Shown one piece after another: positions 17,330 through 26,467 of a DNA stretch of 53,405 bases. Below the pieces are notes generated by a model that searched no databases, was not told where the DNA came from, and saw only the letters and a program-made list of their open reading frames with translations. The DNA is from CAWUKT01 sp963923035. Its GTDB lineage: Bacteria; Bacteroidota; Bacteroidia; J057; JADKCL01. The stretch covers positions 1-53,405 of the forward strand of contig CAWUKT010000047.1 of the NCBI GenBank assembly GCA_963923035.1, read 5' to 3'. Positions within the stretch are counted from its first letter, which is position 1. Every line of letters begins with the position of its first letter. The position numbers and the translations under genes were made by a program.

Positions 17330-19192
17330 TCAGTCGATTACAGGGAGTGAAAACGCAACGCGGGTTCCCGGGAAGTCTCCCTGCGGAATGCCCCGTCCAA
17401 ATTCAATTCCGGAATGAGACGCGCCAAAATAAGCAATCCGCTTCACCAGGAGGTCCAGGGCCAGCGATTTTTTCTCCAAATCGGCCACCATGACCTCCGC
17501 CCGCGAGGAGTTCATTCCCTTTCCATTGTCCAGCACTTCGATCTTGAGGACCGAATCCGCCTTGCGCACCTTGATCTTCAATTGGCCATGGTAATCAATT
17601 TCCTTGAACCCGTGCAAGAGGCTGTTTTCCAGCAAAGGCTGGATTAACATCCCCGGAATCTTGTAACCGAGTAAGGACTCGGGGACGTCGAATTCAAAGT
17701 CGAAATTTTTCATTCGGAGCTGCTCCAGGCGAAGGTAATTCTTGAGGTAATCCAACTCTTTTTCCAGGGGAATGGTTTCCTGGAGGCTGTTTTGCAGGGT
17801 CAGGCGCATCAGCCGGGAAAAATTGTCCAGGTATACCCGCGCCTGGTCCTTCTCATTTTTCGCGATGAAGAGGTTGATGGAATTGAGGGCATTGAAGAAA
17901 AAATGGGGATTCATCTGCAAGCTGGCAGCTTGCTTTTGGAGCGCAGAAATTTTGCCGCGGGTCTTGATCCGGCGGCGCACAGACCACAGATAGACGAGCA
18001 AAGCAATGATCAAAATCGCGACCCCGGCCAGGACGATCAGGTTCCGGGTCTGCAACGATTCGATGGTTTTATCCTTGAGTTCCGCTTTCAAGGCCAGGTT
18101 GTCCTTTTCCTTTTTCTCCGACTCGTACTTCCGCTCGAGGTCCAGGGTTGATTTTTTCGTCACCACTTCAATCATCTCTTCATCGTAGTGGCGCAGACTG
18201 TCCACGAGCCGGGCATTTTCTCCGAGGTGGGCCTGAACCAAGGTCGTGTAGGCCACCCGGACATAGGCGATATTGCCCATTTGAATCGACAATTCAAGGC
18301 CTTTCTCGGCGTACGCCACAGCTTTTTCATGGTCCCCTTTTAGCCGGTAGCATTTGGAAAAATAGCGATTGAGCGAGCTTCTCTTGCTGTAAGTCCCGGA
18401 TTGGTTGATCATTTCTTCGGCTTCAAACAGCATCGCCAAGGCTTCGTCGGGAAGCCCATTGTCGGCGTACCAGTTTGCCATCCGGAACAGCGTCAAAGGC
18501 GACGCTCTCAATTGCACTGCCTGAAGGGCATATTTATAGGAAGAGTCCTGCTTGCCCCAATCAGAATAGACCATGGAGAGGTTGGACAATGTATTCGCTA
18601 AGCCAACGGAATCTGCCCGGACATTCAGCTCCGCATGGGCAATGCCGTCCATGTAATAAGGGATACACTCTTCATAGCGCCCCATTTCACTCAGCATTCC
18701 CCCGACCAAACTGTACGAAAAGGCCAGCATCTGGTGACAGCCCTCCCCTACTTCAATCGCGTTCAAGGCCCGGGTCATGGCTTCATCGGTTCTCCCGGCC
18801 CGCTCCAAATGATTCGAAGATGCGATGAGAAAAAGCTGCTGATCAACACAATTCAAGTGAGAAAAGTCCTCTTCCTCAACGATCACCCGGTAATGCTCCA
18901 CCGAATCCCGGTGCCCCAACTGCTTGTGCTGCATCATGACCTGGAGCCTGGTAAGCGCAATCCCTTCCACATAGGGTCCGGACTTACACAAAGCCAACAA
19001 TTCCTGTGCCCGCGCCAACAATTCAGGCGACGCTTGTCCGCCCGGGCCATTCTCGTAATAGTCGATCAAGGCCTCGTTCTTGGCCGAGTCGGACAATTCG
19101 TAAAATCCGGGGATGGGTTCGTTGTTTGCCCGTAGATGCCCCGAAAACAATAGCAAAATCAAGGCAACAGAAAATAGCCTACAAATGTTCAT
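17330..19192 (-). CDS. LytS-type sensor histidine kinase with TPR sensor
   Basis: 620 residues from MNICRLFSVALILLLFSGHL, chosen because a signal peptide starts there (the frame is open another 83 codons upstream to a TAG at 19442). The mature part is periplasmic TPR repeats (about 30-340, for example NTLSNLSMVYSDWGKQDSSY). One membrane helix (LIVLAGVAILIIALLVYLW) is followed by a coiled coil and a LytS-type kinase: QMNPHFFFNALNSINLFI (phospho-His in NPHF), PGMLIQPLLENSLLHGF (N box), VLDNGKGMNSS (G box), PGTRVAFSLPV. This is the common Bacteroidota TPR-kinase. Its partner is the LytTR regulator 4 bases downstream. Confidence 0.9.
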   Translation of the reverse strand: MNICRLFSVALILLLFSGHLRANNEPIPGFYELSDSAKNEALIDYYENGPGGQASPELLARAQELLALCKSGPYVEGIALTRLQVMMQHKQLGHRDSVEHYRVIVEEEDFSHLNCVDQQLFLIASSNHLERAGRTDEAMTRALNAIEVGEGCHQMLAFSYSLVGGMLSEMGRYEECIPYYMDGIAHAELNVRADSVGLANTLSNLSMVYSDWGKQDSSYKYALQAVQLRASPLTLFRMANWYADNGLPDEALAMLFEAEEMINQSGTYSKRSSLNRYFSKCYRLKGDHEKAVAYAEKGLELSIQMGNIAYVRVAYTTLVQAHLGENARLVDSLRHYDEEMIEVVTKKSTLDLERKYESEKKEKDNLALKAELKDKTIESLQTRNLIVLAGVAILIIALLVYLWSVRRRIKTRGKISALQKQAASLQMNPHFFFNALNSINLFIAKNEKDQARVYLDNFSRLMRLTLQNSLQETIPLEKELDYLKNYLRLEQLRMKNFDFEFDVPESLLGYKIPGMLIQPLLENSLLHGFKEIDYHGQLKIKVRKADSVLKIEVLDNGKGMNSSRAEVMVADLEKKSLALDLLVKRIAYFGASHSGIEFGRGIPQGDFPGTRVAFSLPVID

Positions 19193-19666
19193 TGCAAATT
19201 GAAATTGATTGATAAAAATCACCAGGGGTATCCAGAGCTCCCAAAGGTAAATAAATTGCCCATTCCAAAACCAAAAAGAGACCGCCAGATCAGACGGTCT
19301 CCACCATAGAATCGAGTCGTTTCGGGGACACTGCTGTCGGTTCACCGTGAAACGCTCGATCAAATGACCATTGAGGGCCACCCAGCCGGCGTCGGCCGGA
19401 TGGCTCGAAATGTCAATCCGATTGTTGGGGTTGAAGATCGTCTACTGGAAAATCGGCGCTTCCAACGGCGGCGGGTTGGTCAGGGCCGGAAAAAATTAGA
19501 GGCCCAAGCCGTAGTGCATTTGGGGTTCTGATGGGTGGGTCAGAAGGGGGCGACTTGGGTACCAAAATGAATCGGACATTGTTCATGTATCAATGGTTGC
19601 GGTTGCCTGAAATGATTAGTCAGTAGGGCTTCCCAACGCATCGGGACTCCCTCTTAGGGGTTTGTA

Positions 19667-20015
19667 TGGCACGAATCTAGTCCTTTGGAAGCACTTTTTG
19701 AGACCGATTGTGTGAAATGTAGGGTCTGTCAAGGGATTGGTGCGCAATTCCGGGTCAACTGCATTTCCCCGCCAAAAATCTCCGCCTCCCAAAAAGGGAA
19801 AGGGATGCCTTGCTCATGGACATCCCTTTCCTGCTGTGATATTAAAGGTCTTAAATGTCAAGTCAGCTAGTTTGCTTGAGGCTGTAAATCCGAAGAATGT
19901 TGATCGGCATTCTCCGGTTCCATCCGCAGGCCACTTTTCTACTTGAACGGTACAAATCTAGCCCTCCCAAGGTCCTGTTGGGGGGCAATTGTACGAAGTG
20001 ACGGAACTGTCTAGG
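19667..20015. repeat. Pair of degenerate 68-bp direct repeats
   Basis: 19667-19734 and 19948-20015 align without gaps at 43 of 68 positions (own count), sharing AATCTAG near the start and ATTGT..GAA.TG..GG...CTGTC at the end. On the minus strand the copy at 20 kb contains TAGATTTG, which matches the Bacteroidota -7 box TAnnTTTG. They may be decayed copies of a promoter or a small mobile/intergenic element. Confidence 0.4.
19797..19831 (-). terminator. Rho-independent terminator for the carboxypeptidase unit
   Basis: Perfect 11-bp stem GGAAAGGGATG (19797-19807)/CATCCCTTTCC (19821-19831), 13-base loop. On the minus strand it is followed by CTTTTTGGG, so it is a terminator for transcription from the M14 gene 230 bases upstream. 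Confidence 0.7.
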
Positions 20016-20061
20016 CTACGGTCCGCTTCCCGGGGCCAGGTGCAAAAAGTACCGGTTGAAA

Positions 20062-21198
20062 TCAGGTCTGGGGCTCGATGTCTCCCAGCACGGCCAGTAC
20101 CGGATATACAACGGACTTGCCCAGTTCGATGGAGCGGTCGGCCGACCAACCGTAACGGGTGTCGGGCATTTCCGCATTGTCCTTGAAGGGCATCTCGATG
20201 GTATAGGACAGGCAATGGAAGCGCTCCCCGATCTGGTTCGAGCAGACCGTCATGTTGGCGGTACCCGGAGCATCGAGCTCGTACTTGTGGACATCCTGAA
20301 AATCGGGGCAGGTGGCCATCCAGGAGGCCTTGAACTTGTTTTCGAGGCCTTCCAGGTAGCTGTCATAGCTCGGAATCCCCTCGCTTCCAGCCACGAAATT
20401 GTACGGCAGGGCCTCATCTCCATGCACATCCAACAGCAGGTCCACGCCGATCGCGTCCATTTGGGCCAGGGCATGGAAGACTTCCGGGCTGCGCTCGAGG
20501 CTTGGATTTTCCCATTCCCGGTTCAAATTGGCACCGACAGTATTGGCCCGGAGATTGCCCGCAATGGAACCATCAATGTTCATGTTGGGGATGACGTACA
20601 CACAGGCTTGCTCCAAAATCTTTCGGGAAACAGAGTCGGTTTCTTCCAGCATTTTCTCCAGAAAACCCATCACAAACCACTCCGCCATGCTTTCACCGGG
20701 GTGCTGACGGGCCACCATCCAGATCTTCTGCTTGCCGGGCGCGGGCTCACCGATCACAAGCATGTCAATGTCGCGCCCTTCCACGGTTTCCCCGATGACC
20801 TCGACCTGGCACAGAGTGGAATCCTGGGCGGATTGCACCATAGCAAGGTGTTGGGAATAGGAAAAGGGCTCGAAATAGGCGAAGAACATCGAATTGTGCT
20901 CGGGGGTAAGTTCACAAGCGAGCATCCCCTCGACAAAGGTGGTTGGCACCCGAAACCAGTGTTCCCGGTCGTAGGAAGCGCAGATGTTGTAGTCTTTCCA
21001 ACCCTCCGGATAGGAGGTCTCCCCGGCGTTGAGGATTGAAATCTTGCACGCCTGCCCCTTCGCCCCCGATAGCCTAAAATGGAACCACTGGGAAAAATCC
21101 GCCTTCGTATCCTTGGGGATGCGCAAATCAATCTGACCGCCTTCGGAGATGGCTACCACTTCAATGTTTCCGCTGTCGAAATTCGAAGATATTTTCAT
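20062..21198 (-). CDS. M14-family zinc carboxypeptidase (AGBL-like)
   Basis: 378 residues from MKISSNFDSGNIEVVAI; the earlier in-frame ATG at 21270 adds a stretch without homology-like pattern. The N-terminal beta domain (1-125) is followed by the M14 peptidase core: ARQHPGESMAEW (first zinc ligands H and E), IPNMNIDGSIAGNLRAN, ANLNREWENP, DVHGDEALPYNF (third zinc ligand H), YTIEMPFKDNA (catalytic Glu). The layout (Pept_M14_N plus HPGE and LNREW) is that of the cytosolic carboxypeptidase/AGBL subfamily, here bacterial and without signal peptide. The substrate is a C-terminal residue of a peptide or protein; which is unknown. Transcribed alone and ended by the hairpin near 19.8 kb. Confidence 0.9.
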   Translation of the reverse strand: MKISSNFDSGNIEVVAISEGGQIDLRIPKDTKADFSQWFHFRLSGAKGQACKISILNAGETSYPEGWKDYNICASYDREHWFRVPTTFVEGMLACELTPEHNSMFFAYFEPFSYSQHLAMVQSAQDSTLCQVEVIGETVEGRDIDMLVIGEPAPGKQKIWMVARQHPGESMAEWFVMGFLEKMLEETDSVSRKILEQACVYVIPNMNIDGSIAGNLRANTVGANLNREWENPSLERSPEVFHALAQMDAIGVDLLLDVHGDEALPYNFVAGSEGIPSYDSYLEGLENKFKASWMATCPDFQDVHKYELDAPGTANMTVCSNQIGERFHCLSYTIEMPFKDNAEMPDTRYGWSADRSIELGKSVVYPVLAVLGDIEPQT

Positions 21199-21412
21199 GG
21201 GGTGCTGGTGTTGGTGACGAAAAAGGAAAACGTGACGGGCGAAGTTTGAAATAAAAGGCCAGAATACCATGATTTAGAAGGAAATGTCTCGATTTGCCCG
21301 GGTCAAATGGGCAAAAAAGTAATATCCTTTCAAGTTCCATTGAAATCCTTTAGTCCCTGTATTTGCCAGGCATTTACTTGACTCCTGTCCTTCACCCATA
21401 AAAAGTACAGGC

Positions 21413-22372
21413 ATGACAGTAACAAAAGAAATGCACGACAAAGAGCTGCAAGCTCAATATGGCCAATTCAGATTCCTGGTTTCCATGAACCAAAAGAAAT
21501 GGGGCCTCAAAATCATGAATGGCCTGGTTCGCATGACCAAGGGGCAAAAGGTAAAAGGCGCGATCAACGAAACGCACACTGTTGCGAGTACCCATACCAA
21601 GGGGCATCAGATTCGGACCCGGGAATTTCGGCCGGCCGGTACGGCCAAGGAAGTGCTTCCCGCGATGATTTATTTTCACGGAGGCGGCTATATGATGGGG
21701 ATTCCTGAAATGGCCAATGTGTTCTACAAGGACGTATTGGAGCGAAGGAACGTCGCCATTTTTTCCCCCGACTACCGCCTCTCTCCCAAAGCCCCGTTTC
21801 CCGCCGGATTCAACGACTGCTACGATGTCCTGCTTTGGATGCGTGACAACGCCGAAAAACTCAACATCGATCCCAACAATATCATCATTGCCGGGCACAG
21901 CGCGGGCGGTGGCATGACCGCGGCGATCACCCTGAAAGTCCGGGACACCGGCGTGATCAAGCCCGCATTCCAGATGCCCATTTATCCCATGATCGACCAC
22001 CGGATGATCACGGAGTCCTCCCAAATGCAGGGCTCGACCATGTGGGACTCCAAAATCAATGCGCGGGCGTGGGGGCTGTACTTGAGAGACATCCAGGGCG
22101 ACGTCCCCTCCTATGCTTCTCCATCCTTGAATGAGGATTACAGCGATTTTCCGCCGACGATTAGCTTTGTGGGAGATTTGGAGCCGTTTTATGATGAAAA
22201 CGTTGCCTATATTGAAGCCTTGAAAGCGGCATCGGTCCCGGTCAAATTCAAGGTCTTTAAAGGCGGCTACCACGGATTTGAGGTGGGTTCACCGAAGGCC
22301 AAAATTTCGCAAGACGCCAATAAGTTTCAGTTGGATGCTTTCGAAGAATTTTATGATCGGTATGTGGGCTAG
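21413..22372 (+). CDS. Alpha/beta hydrolase of the hormone-sensitive lipase (HSL) group
   Basis: 319 residues. HGGGYMMG is the HSL oxyanion motif (HGGG), GHSAGGG the nucleophile elbow (Ser in GHSAG), FVGDLEPFYDENV the acid strand, and FKGGYHGFEVG the catalytic His. It is a cytoplasmic esterase of small acyl substrates. It is 42 bases ahead of an AraC regulator on the same strand, so they probably form an operon in which the regulator controls the esterase (inference). Confidence 0.9.
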   Translation: MTVTKEMHDKELQAQYGQFRFLVSMNQKKWGLKIMNGLVRMTKGQKVKGAINETHTVASTHTKGHQIRTREFRPAGTAKEVLPAMIYFHGGGYMMGIPEMANVFYKDVLERRNVAIFSPDYRLSPKAPFPAGFNDCYDVLLWMRDNAEKLNIDPNNIIIAGHSAGGGMTAAITLKVRDTGVIKPAFQMPIYPMIDHRMITESSQMQGSTMWDSKINARAWGLYLRDIQGDVPSYASPSLNEDYSDFPPTISFVGDLEPFYDENVAYIEALKAASVPVKFKVFKGGYHGFEVGSPKAKISQDANKFQLDAFEEFYDRYVG

Positions 22373-22414
22373 TCAAATGGAAATGAACATCGGGAACATC
22401 AATGAAAGGGTGGC

Positions 22415-23335
22415 ATGAAACAGACGATTGAAATACATAAGATCTCCGAGATGCACCAAATGGGAGCGCTGCCCAAGCCCAAGCACCCACTTGTCAGCGT
22501 CATACACAACCAGGATTTGAAGACGACCGCGGGAATGCAGGGAGTCAAGATCATCAACCACCTGTACACGATCATTTTCAAGTCTTCCAATGTCTGCAGC
22601 TCCTTCTCCTACGGCCGGAGTTCCTATGACCATGAGGAAGGAACCATGGTGTTTACGGCCCCCGGCCAGGTCATGGAATTTGAAAACAATCCGGCGGCCG
22701 ATGAGCAAATCGATCCCAACGGCTGGACCTTGGTCTTCCATCCCGATCTGTTTCGGAAGTCGGGGTTGGCGGATCAAATGAACAAATATTCCTTTTTCCA
22801 TTACGATTCCAATGAAGCGCTCCACCTATCCGATGAGGAAAGGACTTCGATTGAAGATCTCCTGGAGAAAATCGTCAAGGAGTACAGTCAGATGCTGGAC
22901 CGGCACAGCCAACACCTGATCGTGTCCAATATTGAGTTGTTTTTGGATTACTGTTTGCGGTTTTACGATCGGCAGTTTTATTCCAGGACCAATTTGAACA
23001 GCGACACCGTCTCCAAATTCGAGCGCTTTCTCATCCAGTATTATGAGACCAATCAAGCGCACCAGAATGGGGTTCCCAGTGTCGAATTTTGCGCGCGGCA
23101 ACTCAACCTATCTCCGAATTACCTGAGTGATTTGCTCAAGCGGGAGACGGGAAAAACGACCTTGGAACATATTCACTTCTTTTTGATTGAACGGGCCAAG
23201 AGTAGTCTGCTCAATTCGTCCGATACCATCAGCGGCATCGCCTATTCGTTGGGTTTCGAGTATCCGCAGCATTTCAGCAACCTGTTTCGGTCCAAAACCG
23301 GCTTTAGTCCCAGTGAGTACCGCCATTTGAATTGA
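22415..23335 (+). CDS. AraC-family transcriptional regulator (paralogue of the 7.5 kb one)
   Basis: 306 residues. C-terminal HTH pair: LNLSPNYLSDLLKRETGKT and ISGIAYSLGFEYPQHFSNLF, ending SKTGFSPSEYRHLN. The N-terminal effector part shares FTAPGQVMEF, GWTLVFHPDLFR, FFHYDSNEALHLSDEE and KPKHPLVSVIH with the regulator at 7538-8440, so both came from one duplication. Effector unknown. It is likely transcribed with the HSL-type esterase upstream. The 3' end converges on the lactonase gene with a 43-base gap. Confidence 0.9.
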   Translation: MKQTIEIHKISEMHQMGALPKPKHPLVSVIHNQDLKTTAGMQGVKIINHLYTIIFKSSNVCSSFSYGRSSYDHEEGTMVFTAPGQVMEFENNPAADEQIDPNGWTLVFHPDLFRKSGLADQMNKYSFFHYDSNEALHLSDEERTSIEDLLEKIVKEYSQMLDRHSQHLIVSNIELFLDYCLRFYDRQFYSRTNLNSDTVSKFERFLIQYYETNQAHQNGVPSVEFCARQLNLSPNYLSDLLKRETGKTTLEHIHFFLIERAKSSLLNSSDTISGIAYSLGFEYPQHFSNLFRSKTGFSPSEYRHLN

Positions 23336-23378
23336 GGAAGTTGGGTCTTATTTGAGGGGAGGATGGAAAAGAAATGCG

Positions 23379-24467
23379 TCAATTGGGGGCAAACAGAATA
23401 CAAACCGGAGTCGGAGCGTCTATTTGACCGGCGTATTCTAAGCCTCCGGTGATCTTGTCCCGCGAGAAGGCAACGATGTTGTTGCTGTGCTGGTTGGCGA
23501 CCAGGAGGAAATTGCCGTCGGGGGAAAGGGAAAAATTGCGGGGCCACGCGCCCTGTGTCGATTCGTGGCCGAGCATTTTCAAGCCTCCCTCCTCCTCTAC
23601 CTGGAACATAGCGATGGAATTGTGGCCTCGGTTGGAGGCATAGACAAATTTTCCATCCGGCGACACGCGGATGTCGGCGCAGGTATTCGGCTCCCGATAG
23701 CCTTCCGGTAAAGTCGAGATCCGGGAACGAATCAGGTACCCATTTTGCCCCGTCTTTTCCACCAAGGCCACCGAACCATCCAACTCATTGACCACATAGA
23801 TCCATTTCCCATTCGGGTGAAATGCGAGGTGCCGGGGCCCGGCCCCCGCCTGCATGGCCAAGGTTTGGGGATCGTCCGGGATCAATTTCTGCCGGTCAGG
23901 GTCCAGCTGGGAAAACCACAGCTGGTTGGTCCCGAGGTCCACCGCAATCACCTGGTTGCCCGTTGGAGCGAACCAGGCCGAGTGGGCATGGGGCCCCTCC
24001 TGCCGTTCCGTGGTCCCTTGGCCGCGGTGCTGTTGCAGATCGAGCAGCGGACTCAATTCGCCCTCGGCATTGAGTTGTAGCAGGCCCACATTTCCCCCGG
24101 TATAATTCGCCGTCAGCACATAGCCTTCCTCGTTGATGGCCACAAAACAGGGGTGCGCCCCGCCGCTGGTACTGCGGTTGACCAGTTCCAAGCCGCTTTG
24201 GGTGATCCGGTAAGACTCTACCGTCCCGGTATTGTTGCGGTCGATCTCATTGACCGCGACGAGGTATTTCCCGCCCCCATCGATCGCCAGAAACGATGGA
24301 TTCTCCGATTGCGCCACCAATCCCTTTTGCTTCAATTCGCCCTTTGCCCCCAGCTCGTATTGGTAAATCCCCTGACTCTCGCCATCGGTATAGGTCCCCA
24401 CATAGAATTGCTGGGCGTGGCAGCCGGAGAGGAAACAGAACAGCAGAACGAAAAGGATTGGCTTCAT
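23379..24467 (-). CDS. Lactonase-family lipoprotein (6-phosphogluconolactonase-like beta-propeller)
   Basis: 362 residues from MKPILFVLLFCFLSGCHAQQ; a lipobox LSGC fits a lipoprotein. The body is a seven-bladed propeller: FYVGTYTDGESQGIYQY, LAIDGGGKYLVAVNE, GGAHPCFVAINEEGYVL, GPRHLAFHPNGKWIYVVNE, ADIRVSPDGKFVYASNRGH, NFSLSPDGNFLLVANQHS, and the end TPVCILFAPN. This is the YkgB/Pgl type (lactonase_7_beta), here apparently exported, so the substrate is probably a periplasmic sugar lactone rather than 6-phosphogluconolactone. Preceded by a GC-rich hairpin on the SDR side. Confidence 0.9.
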   Translation of the reverse strand: MKPILFVLLFCFLSGCHAQQFYVGTYTDGESQGIYQYELGAKGELKQKGLVAQSENPSFLAIDGGGKYLVAVNEIDRNNTGTVESYRITQSGLELVNRSTSGGAHPCFVAINEEGYVLTANYTGGNVGLLQLNAEGELSPLLDLQQHRGQGTTERQEGPHAHSAWFAPTGNQVIAVDLGTNQLWFSQLDPDRQKLIPDDPQTLAMQAGAGPRHLAFHPNGKWIYVVNELDGSVALVEKTGQNGYLIRSRISTLPEGYREPNTCADIRVSPDGKFVYASNRGHNSIAMFQVEEEGGLKMLGHESTQGAWPRNFSLSPDGNFLLVANQHSNNIVAFSRDKITGGLEYAGQIDAPTPVCILFAPN

Positions 24468-24524
24468 AGTGAAGGGAAAAACTGCATTATCAATGGGGGA
24501 AGTCCCACGCCAATTTAACCATTG

Positions 24525-24553
24525 CCCGGCCCCCAACAAACGCTGGGGCCGGG
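24525..24553 (-). terminator. GC-rich hairpin between SDR and lactonase genes
   Basis: Stem CCCGGCCCCCA (24525-24535) with TGGGGCCGGG (24544-24553), ten pairs with one bulge, loop of 8. It stands between the end of the SDR/SnoaL operon and the start of the lactonase, with no clear T-run on the minus strand. Confidence 0.4.
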
Positions 24554-24700
24554 GCGAGTTCGTCCCACTAATCAAGGAGCTCAGTGTTCAGTCCTTTTCT
24601 TGGTTCTTCCCATTCCACCCAAAATGCAGAAAACCCTGACGATTTCTCGCTGGGGTTTCCTTGGGGCTCCCATGCCGGGAGACTTTGAAATGCAGCGGGC

Positions 24701-25582
24701 TTATCCAGAAGCGCCGCCCAATACAGATTCGAGCTGCATTTCCTGCAATACCCGGTCCTGGATGGGTTGGGTCAATTCATTGATCTCATCTACCCCCCAG
24801 GTGATGCCTACGACGGTCCTCGTCGGACGCTCGCCAAAGGGCATCTCCGCCAATTTCAAATAGGCATCCACGACCCATTGGGGATCGGGCGCATTTTCAC
24901 TTTGGAGCATTTCCGCGAAGTTGGCCCCCATCGCGGCCGGAACCCCCGCCAATTCACCGTAGGATTCCAGGACTTCGCTGTGGGCCGGAGCCCGACCGGA
25001 AGCTAGGAGTCCGGTTCCAAATGGGCCGGGTTCAACCATGACGACATCGACTCCGAAAGGTGAAACCTCATATCGCAAGGCCTGGGCATACCCTTCCAGT
25101 GCGTGCTTGGTGGCCGTATAGGTCCCGAAAAACGGAGGCGACATCCGGCCGACCAAAGAAGAAGTATTGATGATCAAGCCCGCTCCTGCCTTCCGCATCG
25201 ATGGCAATACCGCCTGCATCACCCTGATGGCGCCAAAGTAATTGGTTTCCATTTGGAAGCGGGCTTGTTCCACACTGAATGCTTCCGTGATGCCCAGGTA
25301 CATGATCCCCGCATTGTTGATCAGGATGTCGATCTGATCTGAATGCGCATGGATACTGGCCATGGCCGCCTGGACCGATGCGTCATCGGTGACATCCATT
25401 TCGACCACTTTGATCAGGGAGGAATGGGCCTCCAAATCCGCCTTTGCGGATGCGTTCTTGCCGTTGGGATTGCGCATGGTGGCAAAGACCTGGTGGCCTT
25501 TTTCGGCAAAATCTTTGGCGGCCTTCAGGCCAAATCCGCTGCTGCTACCGGTAATGATGGTATTCTTCATTGCTTGAATCAT
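24701..25582 (-). CDS. Short-chain dehydrogenase/reductase (SDR)
   Basis: About 289-293 residues (starts at 25582 or MKNTIITGSS at 25570). TGSSSGFG is the cofactor-binding glycine motif, NNAG is present, and TYTATKHALEG contains the catalytic Tyr-x-x-x-Lys; the Ser of INTSSLVG completes the triad. The arginines in ATMRN suggest NADP(H). The first ATG overlaps the stop of the SnoaL-like gene (ATGA), so they are coupled. This is the redox member of an operon divergent from an HxlR-type regulator. Confidence 0.9.
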   Translation of the reverse strand: MIQAMKNTIITGSSSGFGLKAAKDFAEKGHQVFATMRNPNGKNASAKADLEAHSSLIKVVEMDVTDDASVQAAMASIHAHSDQIDILINNAGIMYLGITEAFSVEQARFQMETNYFGAIRVMQAVLPSMRKAGAGLIINTSSLVGRMSPPFFGTYTATKHALEGYAQALRYEVSPFGVDVVMVEPGPFGTGLLASGRAPAHSEVLESYGELAGVPAAMGANFAEMLQSENAPDPQWVVDAYLKLAEMPFGERPTRTVVGITWGVDEINELTQPIQDRVLQEMQLESVLGGASG

Positions 25583-26358
25583 TTGAAATTGAACATGGAG
25601 TTGCTGTTGGCCAGGTTTTCGGTGGGAATGGGTTGAATGACATCCCAGTGCTCGACGATTTTGCCATTTTCAAACCGCAGCAAATCGTAAAAGGCGGAAG
25701 GGATGCCTTTGTGGGTTCCTTCGGCAATGGACAGCACGAAGTTGCCTTCCCCCAATACCTTGTGCTGCTTGGTGAACACCCATTGTTCTGTAGGCATGGC
25801 TGCGGTAAAGCCCTCCAAACCGTCACCCGCCGTCGGATTGTGTTGTTTGTAATTCGGTTCAAAATTCGAGATCACGGCTGCAACGGCTTCCTCTTGGGTG
25901 CCATGGATCAACACGTGGAACAAGGCTTCGGCCCTGGCCTTGTTTTCTTCCGTTTTCTCCAAATCCGTTATCTCGGTGGGGCCATCAAACATGGTTCTAT
26001 TGGACGGATTGGAGCCCGCATTCGGTTGGAGGGCATCCCAATGCTCGGCGATTTTCCCCTCTTCATCAAACCGGTAAATGTCAAACGCTGCCATCTCATC
26101 ATTGCCAAACGGGCTCGCATTCTTCCAGTGGTTGTGCATGACCACATAGTCCCCATCTTCGATCACCCGCATGCTTTCCGCGTGGGTCCCTGCTGCTTCC
26201 AATGCCGGAAATAGATGATTCACAACGACTTCGAGCCCATCGGGAACAAAAGGATTGTGCTGAATCAGATCTTGCCGCGTGATTTTTCCAATGACCGATG
26301 CATCCTGATTGGACAGGGCCTCATTGACAAATGCGAATGCCGTTTCTTTGTTGCTCAT
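25579..26358 (-). CDS. Tandem SnoaL/NTF2-like protein
   Basis: 259 residues from MSNKETAFAFVNEAL; the frame is open far upstream, but that part overlaps the HxlR gene on the other strand and is not protein-like. Two NTF2-like domains repeat the same elements: LIQHNPFVPDG ... KIAEHWDALQP and YKQHNPTAGDG ... KIVEHWDVIQP. The His/Asp/Trp of EHWD are the family's polar pocket residues. SnoaL-like proteins act as small-molecule cyclases, isomerases or binding folds. It is first in an operon with the SDR; together they may handle one electrophilic small molecule (inference). Confidence 0.85.
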   Translation of the reverse strand: MSNKETAFAFVNEALSNQDASVIGKITRQDLIQHNPFVPDGLEVVVNHLFPALEAAGTHAESMRVIEDGDYVVMHNHWKNASPFGNDEMAAFDIYRFDEEGKIAEHWDALQPNAGSNPSNRTMFDGPTEITDLEKTEENKARAEALFHVLIHGTQEEAVAAVISNFEPNYKQHNPTAGDGLEGFTAAMPTEQWVFTKQHKVLGEGNFVLSIAEGTHKGIPSAFYDLLRFENGKIVEHWDVIQPIPTENLANSNSMFNFK

Positions 26359-26406
26359 AATTCTCTCGGTGATTTTGTGGTATGGGGAACAATTTTTACT
26401 TTTGTT

Positions 26407-26447
26407 ATGCAAGCAAAAATACAAAATGACTTTCAACATGCAAGCAA
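26407..26447. promoter_or_regulatory. Candidate HxlR operator in the divergent promoter region
   Basis: ATGCAAGCAA occurs exactly twice, at 26407-26416 and 26438-26447, 31 bases apart (about three helical turns), inside the 109-base gap between the SnoaL-like and HxlR genes. Spacing on one DNA face and the position suggest dimer binding sites for the HxlR regulator. Confidence 0.5.
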
Positions 26448-26467
26448 TATTTTTATTTGGTTGAGCT

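Larger units (their letters stand above)
19193..20061. other. Long intergenic region with degenerate repeats
   Basis: About 870 bases. It contains a minus-strand open stretch in frame with the kinase (down from 19441) that reads like protein (NNRIDISSHPADAGWVALNG). It also holds two imperfect repeats (see below) and a minus-strand terminator (see below). No complete gene was recognised. Confidence 0.5.

Noticed and set aside
19193..19441. In-frame N-terminal extension of the LytS-type kinase
   Set aside because: The residues look protein-like, but they precede a good signal peptide; the extension would place that signal internally. It may be a remnant of another gene.
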